Shown piece after piece: positions 1 through 7,514 of a stretch of 32,866 nt of DNA. Numbering within the stretch: position 1 is the stretch's first letter; every line of letters starts with the position of its first letter. The position numbers were made by a program, and so were the translations under genes. The notes beneath the pieces were generated by a model, which saw nothing but the letters and a program-made list of their open reading frames with translations, was not told the origin of the DNA and made no database searches. Source of the stretch: CAZKEW01 sp964580435 (GTDB lineage Bacteria; Acidobacteriota; Aminicenantia; Aminicenantales; UBA8522); assembly GCA_964580435.1 (NCBI GenBank), contig CAZOKP010000023.1, positions 1 to 32,866 of the forward strand. Reading direction: 5' to 3'.

Positions 1-158
1 CCCTCGAAAAGTGCTGAAGGAAGGCTAAACCTTCAATGGTCGCTGCGGCCGATTACGGATGATCATTATCTTGGCCTGAAATAATAACCCCGCTTTTTGC
101 CACAGAACCCGGGAACAAGCCTGATAGAGGAATGACCTTCTCAAGCCGCCGGGATCAT

Positions 159-545
159 TCACTCGAGCCAGATCTTGACCGTTGCGTCATCATCGTGAAT
201 TTCAATGAGAGCCATCGGTCCTCGCGCCTTGAGTTCTTTGAAGACGGCCCGCAGGTCGATCTCGGCATCTCCCTGATGGGTCTTTATTTTCGTGTCTTTC
301 GCGCAGCCGAGAAAGATTTCGACCACACACAGGGGCACCGCTACCTTCATTACATCCCTGTTCGTTTTGTTGTCCGTCACAAGGACCTTGAACCATTGCA
401 CTTCCTTTCCCATCTCATAGTGCGGATTTTCTTTTACGGCCTTTTTGATGACCCGAAGGTCATCGTCGGCGCCGCCGGCAAAAACCGGAGACAGGAGATA
501 TATCACAGCGAGAACGGCCAACGCCGAACCGGCAAATTTTTTCAT
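159..545 (-). CDS. small exported protein with SHOCT-like/YvlB-type C-terminal domain
   Basis: This 128-residue protein starts at ATG 545, which is preceded by a strong AGGAGGAG ribosome binding site. Residues 1-23 form a signal peptide (KK, a hydrophobic stretch, then VFAGG), so the mature protein is probably periplasmic. Residues about 48-128 form one small domain. It opens with WFKVLVTD, continues through MKVAVPLCVVEIFL, then has an IDLRAVFKELKARG helix, and ends in an acidic turn and VKIWLE. The same arrangement closes the 282-residue protein just upstream, so the two are domain paralogues. I associate this pattern with the C-terminal domain of YvlB/DUF4097-type envelope-stress proteins, but that family assignment is from memory. 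The gene is the last of the ECF sigma module, 25 bases after its neighbour. Its molecular function is unknown. Confidence 0.75.
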   Translation of the reverse strand: MKKFAGSALAVLAVIYLLSPVFAGGADDDLRVIKKAVKENPHYEMGKEVQWFKVLVTDNKTNRDVMKVAVPLCVVEIFLGCAKDTKIKTHQGDAEIDLRAVFKELKARGPMALIEIHDDDATVKIWLE

Positions 546-570
546 GCTCCTCCTCCTTTATTCAAAAAAG

Positions 571-1419
571 TCATGGCTCTTGATCGATCCAGATCTTGAT
601 GACTCTCTTTTTATTCGCGATCTCGATCCTCGCCTTCAACCTGGTAAGCTGGTCGATAATCTTGTCCAAGTCATAGCCGGCCCGGCGCAAAGAGGCCCGG
701 TCCTCTTCCGGGATGGCCTGGAGGGCCAGGTCGGCCAACACCCAGGGAATATTGATCGAGAATGCAGGCTCTTTCTGCCCCTCGACCATCACCCGGATTT
801 TCAGGACCCTGGTTTCTCCTCCTCCTTCCCTGTCCTCGACATCCTTTAAAGAAGAGGGAGAGATCCGCATCAAAGCGATCCTGGCCCGGTCTCTCAGGTC
901 GGAGTCCTTTTCTTCCTCGATGATCTGCTTGAGCACGGGGATGGCCCTCGCGGCCATGGACTTGTCTCTCACTTGGCTTAATTTGAAAGCGGCGTAATAA
1001 CTGACGACTCGGTTGGGACTTTCGAGCCTTTCCTCGATCTCGCCCAAGTAGGATCTTTCGCCCTTGGCGGCAAGGTCGAAGGACAAGTCGATGACCGATG
1101 TCTCTGATTCTTCCATAAAGCTCCTGTTCTTGTCCGGGAGCTCGAGATAATCTTCATAGGCCCTCAGCGCTTCCCTATTCTTCCCTTTCTGTTTCGCCAA
1201 GCACTTGGCCCTGTAGAAAACAGCCTGGGGCACCAGAGGGCTCTTGGGATAATCGGCCAGGAGGTCTTCGAGTCTGTGCTGGGCCTCCTCCCATTTCTCA
1301 TCAAAGAGCAGGATCTTCGCATCCTGAAAAAGCTTTTCGTCTGGGGGAGCCTGGGCTCTGGCCTGGAGGCAGATAAACCCGATGATTATTATTCCTAAAA
1401 AGAGGGCGTTTTTTTTCAC
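571..1419 (-). CDS. exported TPR/HEAT-repeat protein with SHOCT-like C-terminal domain
   Basis: This 282-residue protein starts at a GTG (1419-1417). A GAGG six bases upstream supports that start, and the anti-sigma stop codon ends just before it. Residues 1-22 are a signal peptide ending ARAQA. Residues about 28-95 look like tetratricopeptide helices (AKILLFDEKWEEAQHRLEDLL, then FYRAKCLAKQ and ALRAYEDYLEL). Residues about 120-188 resemble HEAT-type helical repeats (YYAAFKLSQVRD, ARAIPVLKQII, LRDRARIALMRI). Residues about 203-280 are the domain shared with the 128-residue protein downstream: LKIRVMVEG, INIPWVLADLALQAIPEE, GYDLDKIIDQL, VIKIWID. Its position behind a sigma/anti-sigma pair suggests a periplasmic scaffold or sensor in the same stress response; that role is inference. 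Confidence 0.75.
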   Translation of the reverse strand: MKKNALFLGIIIIGFICLQARAQAPPDEKLFQDAKILLFDEKWEEAQHRLEDLLADYPKSPLVPQAVFYRAKCLAKQKGKNREALRAYEDYLELPDKNRSFMEESETSVIDLSFDLAAKGERSYLGEIEERLESPNRVVSYYAAFKLSQVRDKSMAARAIPVLKQIIEEEKDSDLRDRARIALMRISPSSLKDVEDREGGGETRVLKIRVMVEGQKEPAFSINIPWVLADLALQAIPEEDRASLRRAGYDLDKIIDQLTRLKARIEIANKKRVIKIWIDQEP

Positions 1420-1420
1420 C

Positions 1421-2218
1421 TTAGACCTCGCTTTCCTGAAGTTCTTTTCTCAATAATTTTATTTTTAAAAGAAGATTTTTCTGTTCGATCAGTTCTTGGA
1501 TCTCCTGGCGCTGCCCGTCCGTGAGTTCTTCGCTGACATGAGAGAGTTCATAAAACAGGAGTTCGATCTGGTCACAGATGGCTTTGGCCTTGGCCATCCG
1601 GGCTCTCTCCAGCTGCGGGTTGAGAAATTTCTTTTTTTCGAGAAGCTCTTTAGCCTGCTCCGTCGCAAAGCCTCGCGGCCCGAATTTTCTTTGTCCGGCG
1701 TCGGCTTCCATGAACTCAAGAAGCACATACTGGCTTTTTTCCAGGTAATCCAATGTTTCTCTCCTGGCTATTTCCAGGTCGACACGGTCCAAAAACTCGC
1801 TCGAGGCGAAGAACCTCCCGCCTCCATTCCTCTGAGGGAGGCCTCTCCTCGAAACAAGATACATAGCCAGGACGCCGATGATCATCCCCATCATCAGACC
1901 GGCGAGGACTGGCCTGAAGTTGGGCGCAAAAAGCCAGAATCGCCCCCGTCGCGGAGCGGGCCGCGGCAATGATTCTTTTTTCCAGACCGCTGCGACGATC
2001 TTATCCGCCTGGGCCTCCCAGTCCACACCGGCCAGGGCGTGTCCCAGCTCCGGGCTCAACATATCGGCGCTCTGAAGAGTTCGCTGGAGGTCTTTGAGCT
2101 CCCGGCCGCAGCGAGAACAGGTCTCGAGATGGCGGCGGATTTTCTCTCTTTCGGCCTCGCCCAGCTCTCCCCCAAGGAAAGCCACCAAGTTTTTTCTGAC
2201 GCGTCGGCACTCGTTCAT
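1421..2218 (-). CDS. membrane anti-sigma factor with zinc-finger (zf-HC2) domain
   Basis: The 265-residue protein begins with a cytoplasmic zinc-binding anti-sigma domain. Its H30-x3-C34-x2-C37 signature, with C4 near the start, is typical of ZAS-type anti-sigma factors, which bind and hold ECF sigma factors. A basic stretch (RPAPRRGR) precedes one membrane segment at about 103-123. The remaining 140 residues should be periplasmic. They are strongly helical and charged, with a LTDGQRQEIQELIEQ segment reminiscent of CpxP/Spy-type helices; that resemblance is only suggestive. The start codon overlaps the sigma stop codon as ATGA (2218-2215), so the two proteins are probably made in coupled amounts. 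The periplasmic part is the likely signal-receiving portion. Confidence 0.88.
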   Translation of the reverse strand: MNECRRVRKNLVAFLGGELGEAEREKIRRHLETCSRCGRELKDLQRTLQSADMLSPELGHALAGVDWEAQADKIVAAVWKKESLPRPAPRRGRFWLFAPNFRPVLAGLMMGMIIGVLAMYLVSRRGLPQRNGGGRFFASSEFLDRVDLEIARRETLDYLEKSQYVLLEFMEADAGQRKFGPRGFATEQAKELLEKKKFLNPQLERARMAKAKAICDQIELLFYELSHVSEELTDGQRQEIQELIEQKNLLLKIKLLRKELQESEV

Positions 2219-2796
2219 GATTCCATCCTCAAATGCGGGCCCAGCAGTCGTCTCAGGTTTTGGACGGCCTTGAAATGAAGGGACTTGACCGTGCCCACGG
2301 AAATTTTCAGGACCTGGCCAATCTCCTGATACTGAAGCCCGTTATAGTGTTTCATGACAAAAACCAGCCTCTGCCGGTCTCCCAGCTTTTCGAGGCTGCG
2401 CGAAAAAAGCTGCCGCAGGTCTGCTGAGGCCGGATTATCGGGCCCGTCGTCTGCGGCGACATTCATTTCTTCAATCCTCCTGGCGCTTTCAAGCTCGTTC
2501 CGCCTGCTATAGTTCTTGCGATAATAATCGATACATAGATTCTTGGTGATCCGAAGAAGCCAGGCCTGGAAACTCTTCTCCCTCTCGTAGGATTCGAGCT
2601 TCAGGTAAAGCCTCAAGAAGGTCTCCTGGACGATATCCATGGCATCTTCCCTGTGCCTGAGGATCGAGTAGGCCAGCAAGAATACTTTCTGCTGGTAAAG
2701 GCTGACGACGGCCTTGAAGGCCGCGCGGTCACCCTCCCGGGCCTTTTCGAGCAGAATCTGGATGTCCTCATTTTCCGCAGCTCTCTTCGTTTCCAT
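2215..2796 (-). CDS. RNA polymerase ECF-subfamily sigma factor
   Basis: This 193-residue protein has the two-domain structure of an ECF sigma factor. Region 2 lies at about residues 22-100 and includes the DIVQETFLRLY helix and the AWLLRITKNLCIDYYRK segment. Region 4 lies at about 130-188, with LGDRQRLVFVMKHYNGLQYQEIG followed by the helix-turn-helix VLKISVGTVKSLHFKAVQNLR. It would direct RNA polymerase to a small stress regulon, and its neighbour is the probable inhibitor. The two genes overlap by four bases. A TGAACC-N16-CGTA element on the same strand at 2930-2905 looks like an ECF promoter and suggests autoregulation. The start at 2796 has only a weak purine-rich ribosome binding site. 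Confidence 0.93.
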   Translation of the reverse strand: METKRAAENEDIQILLEKAREGDRAAFKAVVSLYQQKVFLLAYSILRHREDAMDIVQETFLRLYLKLESYEREKSFQAWLLRITKNLCIDYYRKNYSRRNELESARRIEEMNVAADDGPDNPASADLRQLFSRSLEKLGDRQRLVFVMKHYNGLQYQEIGQVLKISVGTVKSLHFKAVQNLRRLLGPHLRMES

Positions 2797-2904
2797 TCTC
2801 AGCGTTCGGGCTATTTTTTGCCGCAGGCCGCAGGGTCCATAAACTCGTTCAACCAGGCCGGCATCCTCTCTTTTTCATTAGCGGTTTTAAGCTTCACCAA
2901 TTAC

Positions 2905-2930
2905 TACGAAGGATATTTTGAAAAGGTTCA
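2905..2930 (-). promoter_or_regulatory. candidate autoregulatory ECF promoter
   Basis: On the minus strand TGAACC (2930-2925) is followed after exactly 16 bases by CGTA (2908-2905). This differs at one position from the TGAAAC-N16-CGTA pattern known for Bacillus SigW-type ECF promoters. It lies about 110 bases upstream of the sigma gene start, in the right orientation. Whether this sigma factor recognises that pattern is inference. Confidence 0.4.
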
Positions 2931-2962
2931 CCCCGAGAAAAAAGAAAAAAGGGGTGGGAGGC

Positions 2963-3003
2963 GGACTTCTGCCCAGGAGGAATCAGCCCTTGGGGGAAGT
3001 TCC
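2963..3003 (-). terminator. weak candidate terminator after the RRM gene
   Basis: An imperfect inverted repeat (GGACTTC...GAAGTTCC outer arms, CCCA/TGGG inner arms) lies 32 bases past the RRM stop codon. On the minus strand a T-rich run (about 2950-2938) begins some 13 bases after the stem, further than in a normal intrinsic terminator. The stem has bulges, so this is a weak call. Confidence 0.25.
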
Positions 3004-3034
3004 GGGAAAACTGGGTTAAGAGGGGAAATCTATA

Positions 3035-3316
3035 TTAAAATCTGCCGAAATCTTTTCTTTCTCTCCGGTCCCCGCGTTTCTCTGCCCGCGGTCTCGCTTC
3101 ATTGACGATGATTTTCCGGCCGTCGAACTCCTGGCCGTTCAGCTTGGTCTTGGCATCCTCGGCGGATTCAGCGCTCGTCATCTCCACAAAGCCAAAACCT
3201 CGTCCCTGGAGGATGTTGACTGAACTGACCTCTCCGTACTGCGAAAAAAGATCTTTCAGCTTCTCCTCTGTGGTCCTATAGTTGAGGTTACCCACATATA
3301 ATTTTACAGCAGACAT
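3035..3316 (-). CDS. single-domain RRM RNA-binding protein
   Basis: This 93-residue protein is one RNA recognition motif with a short basic tail. RNP2 is LYVGNL (residues 6-11) and RNP1 is RGFGFVEM (about 39-46); the aromatic residues at RNP1 positions 3 and 5 that stack on RNA bases are both present. The tail (ARPRAEKRGDRRERKDFGRF) is arginine-rich, like that of bacterial Rbp-type proteins of cyanobacteria and other phyla, several of which are cold-induced. The start at 3316 has a strong GAGGAGG site eight bases upstream. A long hairpin (3333-3380) sits directly before that site, so expression may depend on RNA folding. The gene follows the ABC permease by 114 bases on the same strand but probably forms its own unit. 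Confidence 0.93.
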   Translation of the reverse strand: MSAVKLYVGNLNYRTTEEKLKDLFSQYGEVSSVNILQGRGFGFVEMTSAESAEDAKTKLNGQEFDGRKIIVNEARPRAEKRGDRRERKDFGRF

Positions 3317-3332
3317 AAATAAAACCTCCTCA

Positions 3333-3380
3333 CTTTTATCATCGTTCCCCGTCTTTCCGGGGACCGCACGGTGATAAAAG
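3333..3380 (-). promoter_or_regulatory. structured 5' leader hairpin of the RRM gene
   Basis: A 12-pair outer stem (3333-3344 with 3369-3380, one G-U pair) encloses a perfect 6-pair inner stem (3346-3351 with 3358-3363, TCCCCG/CGGGGA) with loop TCTTTC. On the transcript the outer stem ends two bases before the GAGGAGG ribosome binding site. It could be an RNA thermometer or an autoregulatory binding site for the RRM protein. No U-tract follows, so it is unlikely to be a simple terminator for the upstream ABC genes. Confidence 0.5.
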
Positions 3381-3430
3381 CCAAGTCATTTTTCCACAAC
3401 TCCTGGAATAAATCAAGATTTTTTTCCGTT

Positions 3431-4705
3431 TTATTTGTACCGGATCCACTTCAAGATTTCGCCAAGATCTGGCCTCTTCCCGTACATCAGGATCCCAATC
3501 CGGTAGATGCGGGCGGTGATCCAGATCATCAGGAGGACGGTGAGAACGAGCAGGACGATCGACCCGGCCACCTGGGTAAACGGAGGCAGGAGGACGCAGA
3601 TGCGCATGAGCATCAGGATCGGCGCGAAAAAGGGGATGAGGGAAAGGATCACCGAAATGGAACTCGACGGGCTGCGCAGCACGAGCATCATCAAGAGCAT
3701 CGGCACGATGAGGAGCATCGTGATCGGCATCAAGAGCTGCTGGGCTTCCTTTTCTGAGTTGACCATGGCTCCGATGGCCGCATAGAGAGTCCCGTAGAGA
3801 AAATAACCCAGGATAAAGAACACAACAAAATAAATGAAAATATAGGCCGGGATGCTGGGCATCTTGAAGGCCGAAGTGGCGGGAAAGGCGCCGAGAACCC
3901 AGACCCGGCCGTAGCGGGTCAGGGCGAACCCAAAAAGGGCCCAGATTGCGTACTGGGTGAACCCCACGGCGCCGATCCCCAACATTTTTCCGACCATCAA
4001 CTGAAAAGGCCTCAAGGACGAGAGCACGACCTCGACGACCCTTGAATTTTTCTCTTCGATCACTCCCCGCATGATGATGGCGCCATAGAAAAAAAGAGTC
4101 ATGTAGAGGATCAAGACGAGGAGATACGAGACGGCAAAAGTCCCTCCGGTATCCTCCTCTTCCCCTTTTTCCGTGACTTTGATCGTCTTCATGCCGACAT
4201 GCCGGATGAACTGGGCGATTTTCTGCGGTTCCAACCCCGCTTGATTGAGCCTTTTCTCGACCACAACGCCGTTCAGCGCCTCGCTGATCCTCCGGATCTC
4301 CTCGAAATCCGAGACGTGAAGCGAAACGTATTCCGTCTCTCCGCCTTCAAGGATTTTCTTGGGGATATAAAGATAGGCGGAAAGCTCCTTGGACAGCACT
4401 TTTTGGCTCAGGACAAGGCGCAACGCGCCGGCATCGGCGGTCGGGGCGAATTCTTCGAGAACATACCTCTTTCTTCCGTCTTTCATCTTGTAGTCCAGCT
4501 TCTTGTCGAGTCCGGGAAAGACCTCGCCAGACGCATCGATCACGCCGATCGTCTTTTGCTCGCCGACCGAGGCCAACTGGGCGGCAATCGGGATCAAGAC
4601 CAGAGCGGCCATGAGGACGGGGCCAAGGATCGTTCCGATGATGAACCCTTTGGTCTTGACGATCTGAAGGTATTCCCGTTTAATGACCGACCATATCTTG
4701 CTCAT
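3431..4705 (-). CDS. ABC-2 type exporter permease, NatB/YhaP-like
   Basis: This 424-residue integral membrane protein begins with a short cytoplasmic segment (IWSVIKREYLQIVKTKGF) and a first membrane helix (about 21-45). A large extracytoplasmic domain follows (about 50-190). Five further hydrophobic segments lie between about 190 and 405, including a pair around a VIEEKNSRVVEVVLSS loop. That loop is characteristic of the NatB family, in which it faces the ATPase. The gene overlaps the ATPase gene by 26 bases, and its GGGAGAG ribosome binding site lies inside the ATPase coding region, so the two are a coupled pair. NatAB-type systems export sodium or amphipathic drugs in some bacteria; the substrate here cannot be read from the sequence. 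Confidence 0.9.
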   Translation of the reverse strand: MSKIWSVIKREYLQIVKTKGFIIGTILGPVLMAALVLIPIAAQLASVGEQKTIGVIDASGEVFPGLDKKLDYKMKDGRKRYVLEEFAPTADAGALRLVLSQKVLSKELSAYLYIPKKILEGGETEYVSLHVSDFEEIRRISEALNGVVVEKRLNQAGLEPQKIAQFIRHVGMKTIKVTEKGEEEDTGGTFAVSYLLVLILYMTLFFYGAIIMRGVIEEKNSRVVEVVLSSLRPFQLMVGKMLGIGAVGFTQYAIWALFGFALTRYGRVWVLGAFPATSAFKMPSIPAYIFIYFVVFFILGYFLYGTLYAAIGAMVNSEKEAQQLLMPITMLLIVPMLLMMLVLRSPSSSISVILSLIPFFAPILMLMRICVLLPPFTQVAGSIVLLVLTVLLMIWITARIYRIGILMYGKRPDLGEILKWIRYK

Positions 4706-5603
4706 GCCGCTCTCCCACTTTCTCGATAAAAATGGCGTTCAGGCTTGGCTCTTGAACCTCGAACCGGTTGATCCTGACCCGTCCGACTATCTTGGACAGC
4801 ACATCCTGGGGGTCCACTTTTTCCCTCAGCTTGATCTCCATGTATTTCCCATAATCATCGATCTTTTCCACTTCGGGGAACGAGCCGATGAAACCGCCGT
4901 CCCCCTCGTATTCCAGGACCACCGTATTCTTGCCATGCTGCTTCTTGATCTGGCTCAGATTTCCTTCGAGCACCAGCCGGGCCTTGTTAATCAGGCAGAT
5001 GTTATCGCAGATCATCTCGACCTGCTCCATCCGGTGGGTGGAGAAAACGACGGTTCGGCCTTTCTCCTTAATCTCTAGCATAATGTCCTTGATCAGCTTT
5101 GTGTTCACGGGGTCCAGCCCGGCAAACGGTTCGTCCAGGATGATGAGTTCGGGCTCATGGAGAACGGTGACGATAAACTGGACCTTCTGCTGCATCCCCT
5201 TGGAAAGCTGTTCAACTTTCTTGTTTTTCCAATCGGCCAGGTCAAACCTTTTCAGCCAGAAGTCGCCGGCCTTGCGGGCACGTTCTCGGCTGAGCCCCTT
5301 GATTTCCGCCAGAAAGAGCAGGAGCTCGCCGACCTTCATCTTGGGATAGAGCCCTCTGTCTTCGGGAAGATACCCTATCCTCTCCTTCATCCTCTCATCC
5401 ATGGTTTCGTTAAGGACCTTGATTGCCCCCCGGTCAGGGATGATAATGTTCATGACCATCCGGATGGTCGTGGTTTTTCCGGCTCCGTTCGGCCCGAGCA
5501 GACCGTAGACCGTGCCCGCGGGAATCTGGAACGAGAGGTCTTCGACGGCGGAGAAATCACCGTATTTTTTGGTAATGTTTTGAACCTCGAGCGCATTGAT
5601 CAT
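4680..5603 (-). CDS. ABC exporter ATP-binding protein, NatA/YhaQ-like
   Basis: This 307-residue ATPase has the Walker A motif GPNGAGKTT (37-45), the signature LSKGMQQ, Walker B LIILDEPFAGLDP and the switch histidine in STHRMEQ. The last 80 or so residues form the extra domain common in YhaQ-type ATPases (DUF4162-like). It powers the permease encoded immediately downstream. The start at 5603 has GAGGAGG about eight bases upstream. The leader contains a GC-rich hairpin (5637-5663). The divergent neighbour is sppA, 170 bases away. Confidence 0.94.
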   Translation of the reverse strand: MINALEVQNITKKYGDFSAVEDLSFQIPAGTVYGLLGPNGAGKTTTIRMVMNIIIPDRGAIKVLNETMDERMKERIGYLPEDRGLYPKMKVGELLLFLAEIKGLSRERARKAGDFWLKRFDLADWKNKKVEQLSKGMQQKVQFIVTVLHEPELIILDEPFAGLDPVNTKLIKDIMLEIKEKGRTVVFSTHRMEQVEMICDNICLINKARLVLEGNLSQIKKQHGKNTVVLEYEGDGGFIGSFPEVEKIDDYGKYMEIKLREKVDPQDVLSKIVGRVRINRFEVQEPSLNAIFIEKVGERHEQDMVGH

Positions 5604-5636
5604 GATCTCGCCTCCTCGCAGCGGGGACCTGAGGCC

Positions 5637-5663
5637 GGGGCTGCTCTCTCGGAGAGCCGCCCC
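5637..5663 (-). promoter_or_regulatory. GC-rich hairpin in the ABC operon leader / divergent spacer
   Basis: GGGGC-T-GCTCTC, a three-base TCG loop, then GAGAGC-C-GCCCC gives an 11-pair stem with one internal mismatch. It lies between the divergent ABC operon and sppA, about 34 bases upstream of the ATPase start codon. It could be a leader structure or a two-fold operator; there is no U-tract on either side. Confidence 0.4.
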
Positions 5664-5773
5664 CGCGAGCTTTTCCCACGGAATTCTACCCCAACGGGTC
5701 TTTTTCTGCTATATTCTAATCGCGGAGACAAAACTCAGGCTAAGAAATTCCGTAATAGGAATATGGAGACAAG

Positions 5774-7486
5774 ATGAAAAAAGGAAAGTATATCCTGATT
5801 ATTTTTCTCATTTTCTTCGTTCTGGTGACCGCCACGGTCCTTTCGTTCCTCTATTATGAGGTCAAAAGGCCTCCGGCCATCAAGACTTTTTCTTACCTTG
5901 AGATCAACCTGGCCGGGTCCATCCAAGAATATGTCGTTACCGACCCGTGGACAAGCTATTTCCTCGGGATCAGGGCCCTTTCTGTTCATGACATCTGGGA
6001 GAGCATACGCAAGGCCAAAGTGGACGGCCGCATCCGCTGCCTCCTCCTTCGGCTCGGCTATCTTGAATGCGATTGGGCTAAAATCAATGAGCTGAGGGAG
6101 TCCATCCTGGATTTCAGGGGGTCCGGCAAAAAAGTCTATGCCTACATTGAAGAGGCGCCTGAACTTGACAAGGAATATTACCTCGCCACCGCCTGTGACC
6201 GCATCATACTCCACCCTATGGGCTGGCTGGGGGTCACCGGGATCGGCGGCTGGGTGCCCTTTTTCAAGGAAGGACTGGATAAGTTGGGTGTAGAGGCGGA
6301 TTATGAGCACGTCGAACAATACAAAACGGCCTACAATATGTTCACTGAAAAAGGGTTCACCGAGGCCCACCGGACCATGCTGGAATCCATCTATGGGGAT
6401 ATTTTCTCCCGATATGTGAGGACTGTCGCCGAAGCGAGAAAGAAAACTGAGGAGGAATTCAAGAAAATCATAAACGTCGGCCTCTATCAGGGCGAAAATG
6501 CACTCAAAGCCGGTCTGGTGGACGACCTCATGTATGAGGATGAGCTGGAAAAGCTTTTGCAAGAAAAGGGGAAAAAGCTTCAAAAAACGAGGCTATCCGA
6601 GTATGCCAGGATCCCCCCCTCTTCCTTAGGCCTGGAGACGGGAAGAAAGATCGCCCTCCTCTACGCCATGGGCCCCATAATCAGCGGTGAGGGCGGTTTC
6701 CAGACCATCGGCGGGCGGACGCTCTCCCGCTGGATCAGAAGCGCCCGGCGGGACAAGTCGATTTCGGCCATCGTGCTGCGCGTGGACAGTCCCGGCGGGT
6801 CGGCCGTCGCTTCGGACGTCATCGGGAGGGAAGTCGAATTGGCCAAGAAAGAAAAACCGCTCGTCGTCTCCATGTCCGACCTGGCCGGCTCCGGAGGGTA
6901 CTGGATTTCCATGGGTGCCAATAAGATCGTAGCTCAACCTCAAACCCTGACCGGCTCCATCGGCGTCCTCTTCATCAAGTTCAACCTGGCCCGGCTCTAC
7001 GAAAAGCTGGGGATAACCGCCGAAAAACTCACTTACGGCCAAAGGGCCGACATGTTCTCCTCATTCCGGGCCCTGACGCCCGAGGAGAAAGACTTCATGA
7101 AGAAGCAGATCCTCTGGTCTTACGACCAATTCATCACCAAGGCGGCTCTGGGCCGGAATATGACCAAAGAGGACGTTGACAAAGTCGGCAAGGGCCGAGT
7201 GTGGACAGGAAGCCAGGCCAAGGAGATCAAGCTCGTGGATGAGCTGGGCGGACTGTCCAAGGCCATAGAAATAGCCAAGAACTTGGCCGGCATTCGGACC
7301 GATGAAGAGGTCAGGCTGGTTGTCTGGCCAAAAAAAACATCCTGGTTCGCCGCTCTATTCGGCCGGCCGGAAGTCCGGATCAAGACTCCTCTTTCAGCGG
7401 ACCTTGAGAAACTCTTAGCGACTCTGAAAGTCCTGGAAAAGGAGAAGCTCTTGGCCGTGATGCCTTTTTGGCTTCCAACCGATTAG
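5774..7486 (+). CDS. sppA: signal peptide peptidase SppA, 67K type
   Basis: This 570-residue protease has an N-terminal membrane anchor (residues 5-28) and two S49 domains, the double-domain form found in E. coli SppA. The likely general base is K184 in QYKTAYN, matching the YKSA region of E. coli. The likely nucleophile is S373 in AGSGGYW of the second domain. The residues DSPGGS (338-343) and TGSIGV (393-398) are also typical of the family. SppA degrades remnant signal peptides and possibly other membrane peptides on the outer face of the inner membrane. The start is supported by GGAG five bases upstream. It is a single gene, divergent from the ABC exporter and convergent with the helicase, with only 28 bases to the latter. 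It ends with TAG, which matters for the lipoprotein gene at 22127. Confidence 0.95.
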   Translation: MKKGKYILIIFLIFFVLVTATVLSFLYYEVKRPPAIKTFSYLEINLAGSIQEYVVTDPWTSYFLGIRALSVHDIWESIRKAKVDGRIRCLLLRLGYLECDWAKINELRESILDFRGSGKKVYAYIEEAPELDKEYYLATACDRIILHPMGWLGVTGIGGWVPFFKEGLDKLGVEADYEHVEQYKTAYNMFTEKGFTEAHRTMLESIYGDIFSRYVRTVAEARKKTEEEFKKIINVGLYQGENALKAGLVDDLMYEDELEKLLQEKGKKLQKTRLSEYARIPPSSLGLETGRKIALLYAMGPIISGEGGFQTIGGRTLSRWIRSARRDKSISAIVLRVDSPGGSAVASDVIGREVELAKKEKPLVVSMSDLAGSGGYWISMGANKIVAQPQTLTGSIGVLFIKFNLARLYEKLGITAEKLTYGQRADMFSSFRALTPEEKDFMKKQILWSYDQFITKAALGRNMTKEDVDKVGKGRVWTGSQAKEIKLVDELGGLSKAIEIAKNLAGIRTDEEVRLVVWPKKTSWFAALFGRPEVRIKTPLSADLEKLLATLKVLEKEKLLAVMPFWLPTD

Positions 7487-7514
7487 GGAAGTCCTACATT
7501 CTCGGTTATCAAAA

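Noticed and set aside
15..35. Hairpin TGAAGG/CCTTCA as terminator of the ECF operon
   Set aside because: The stem is six pairs with a nine-base loop, lies over 120 bases after the last gene, and is followed on the minus strand by only four T's after GCAC.
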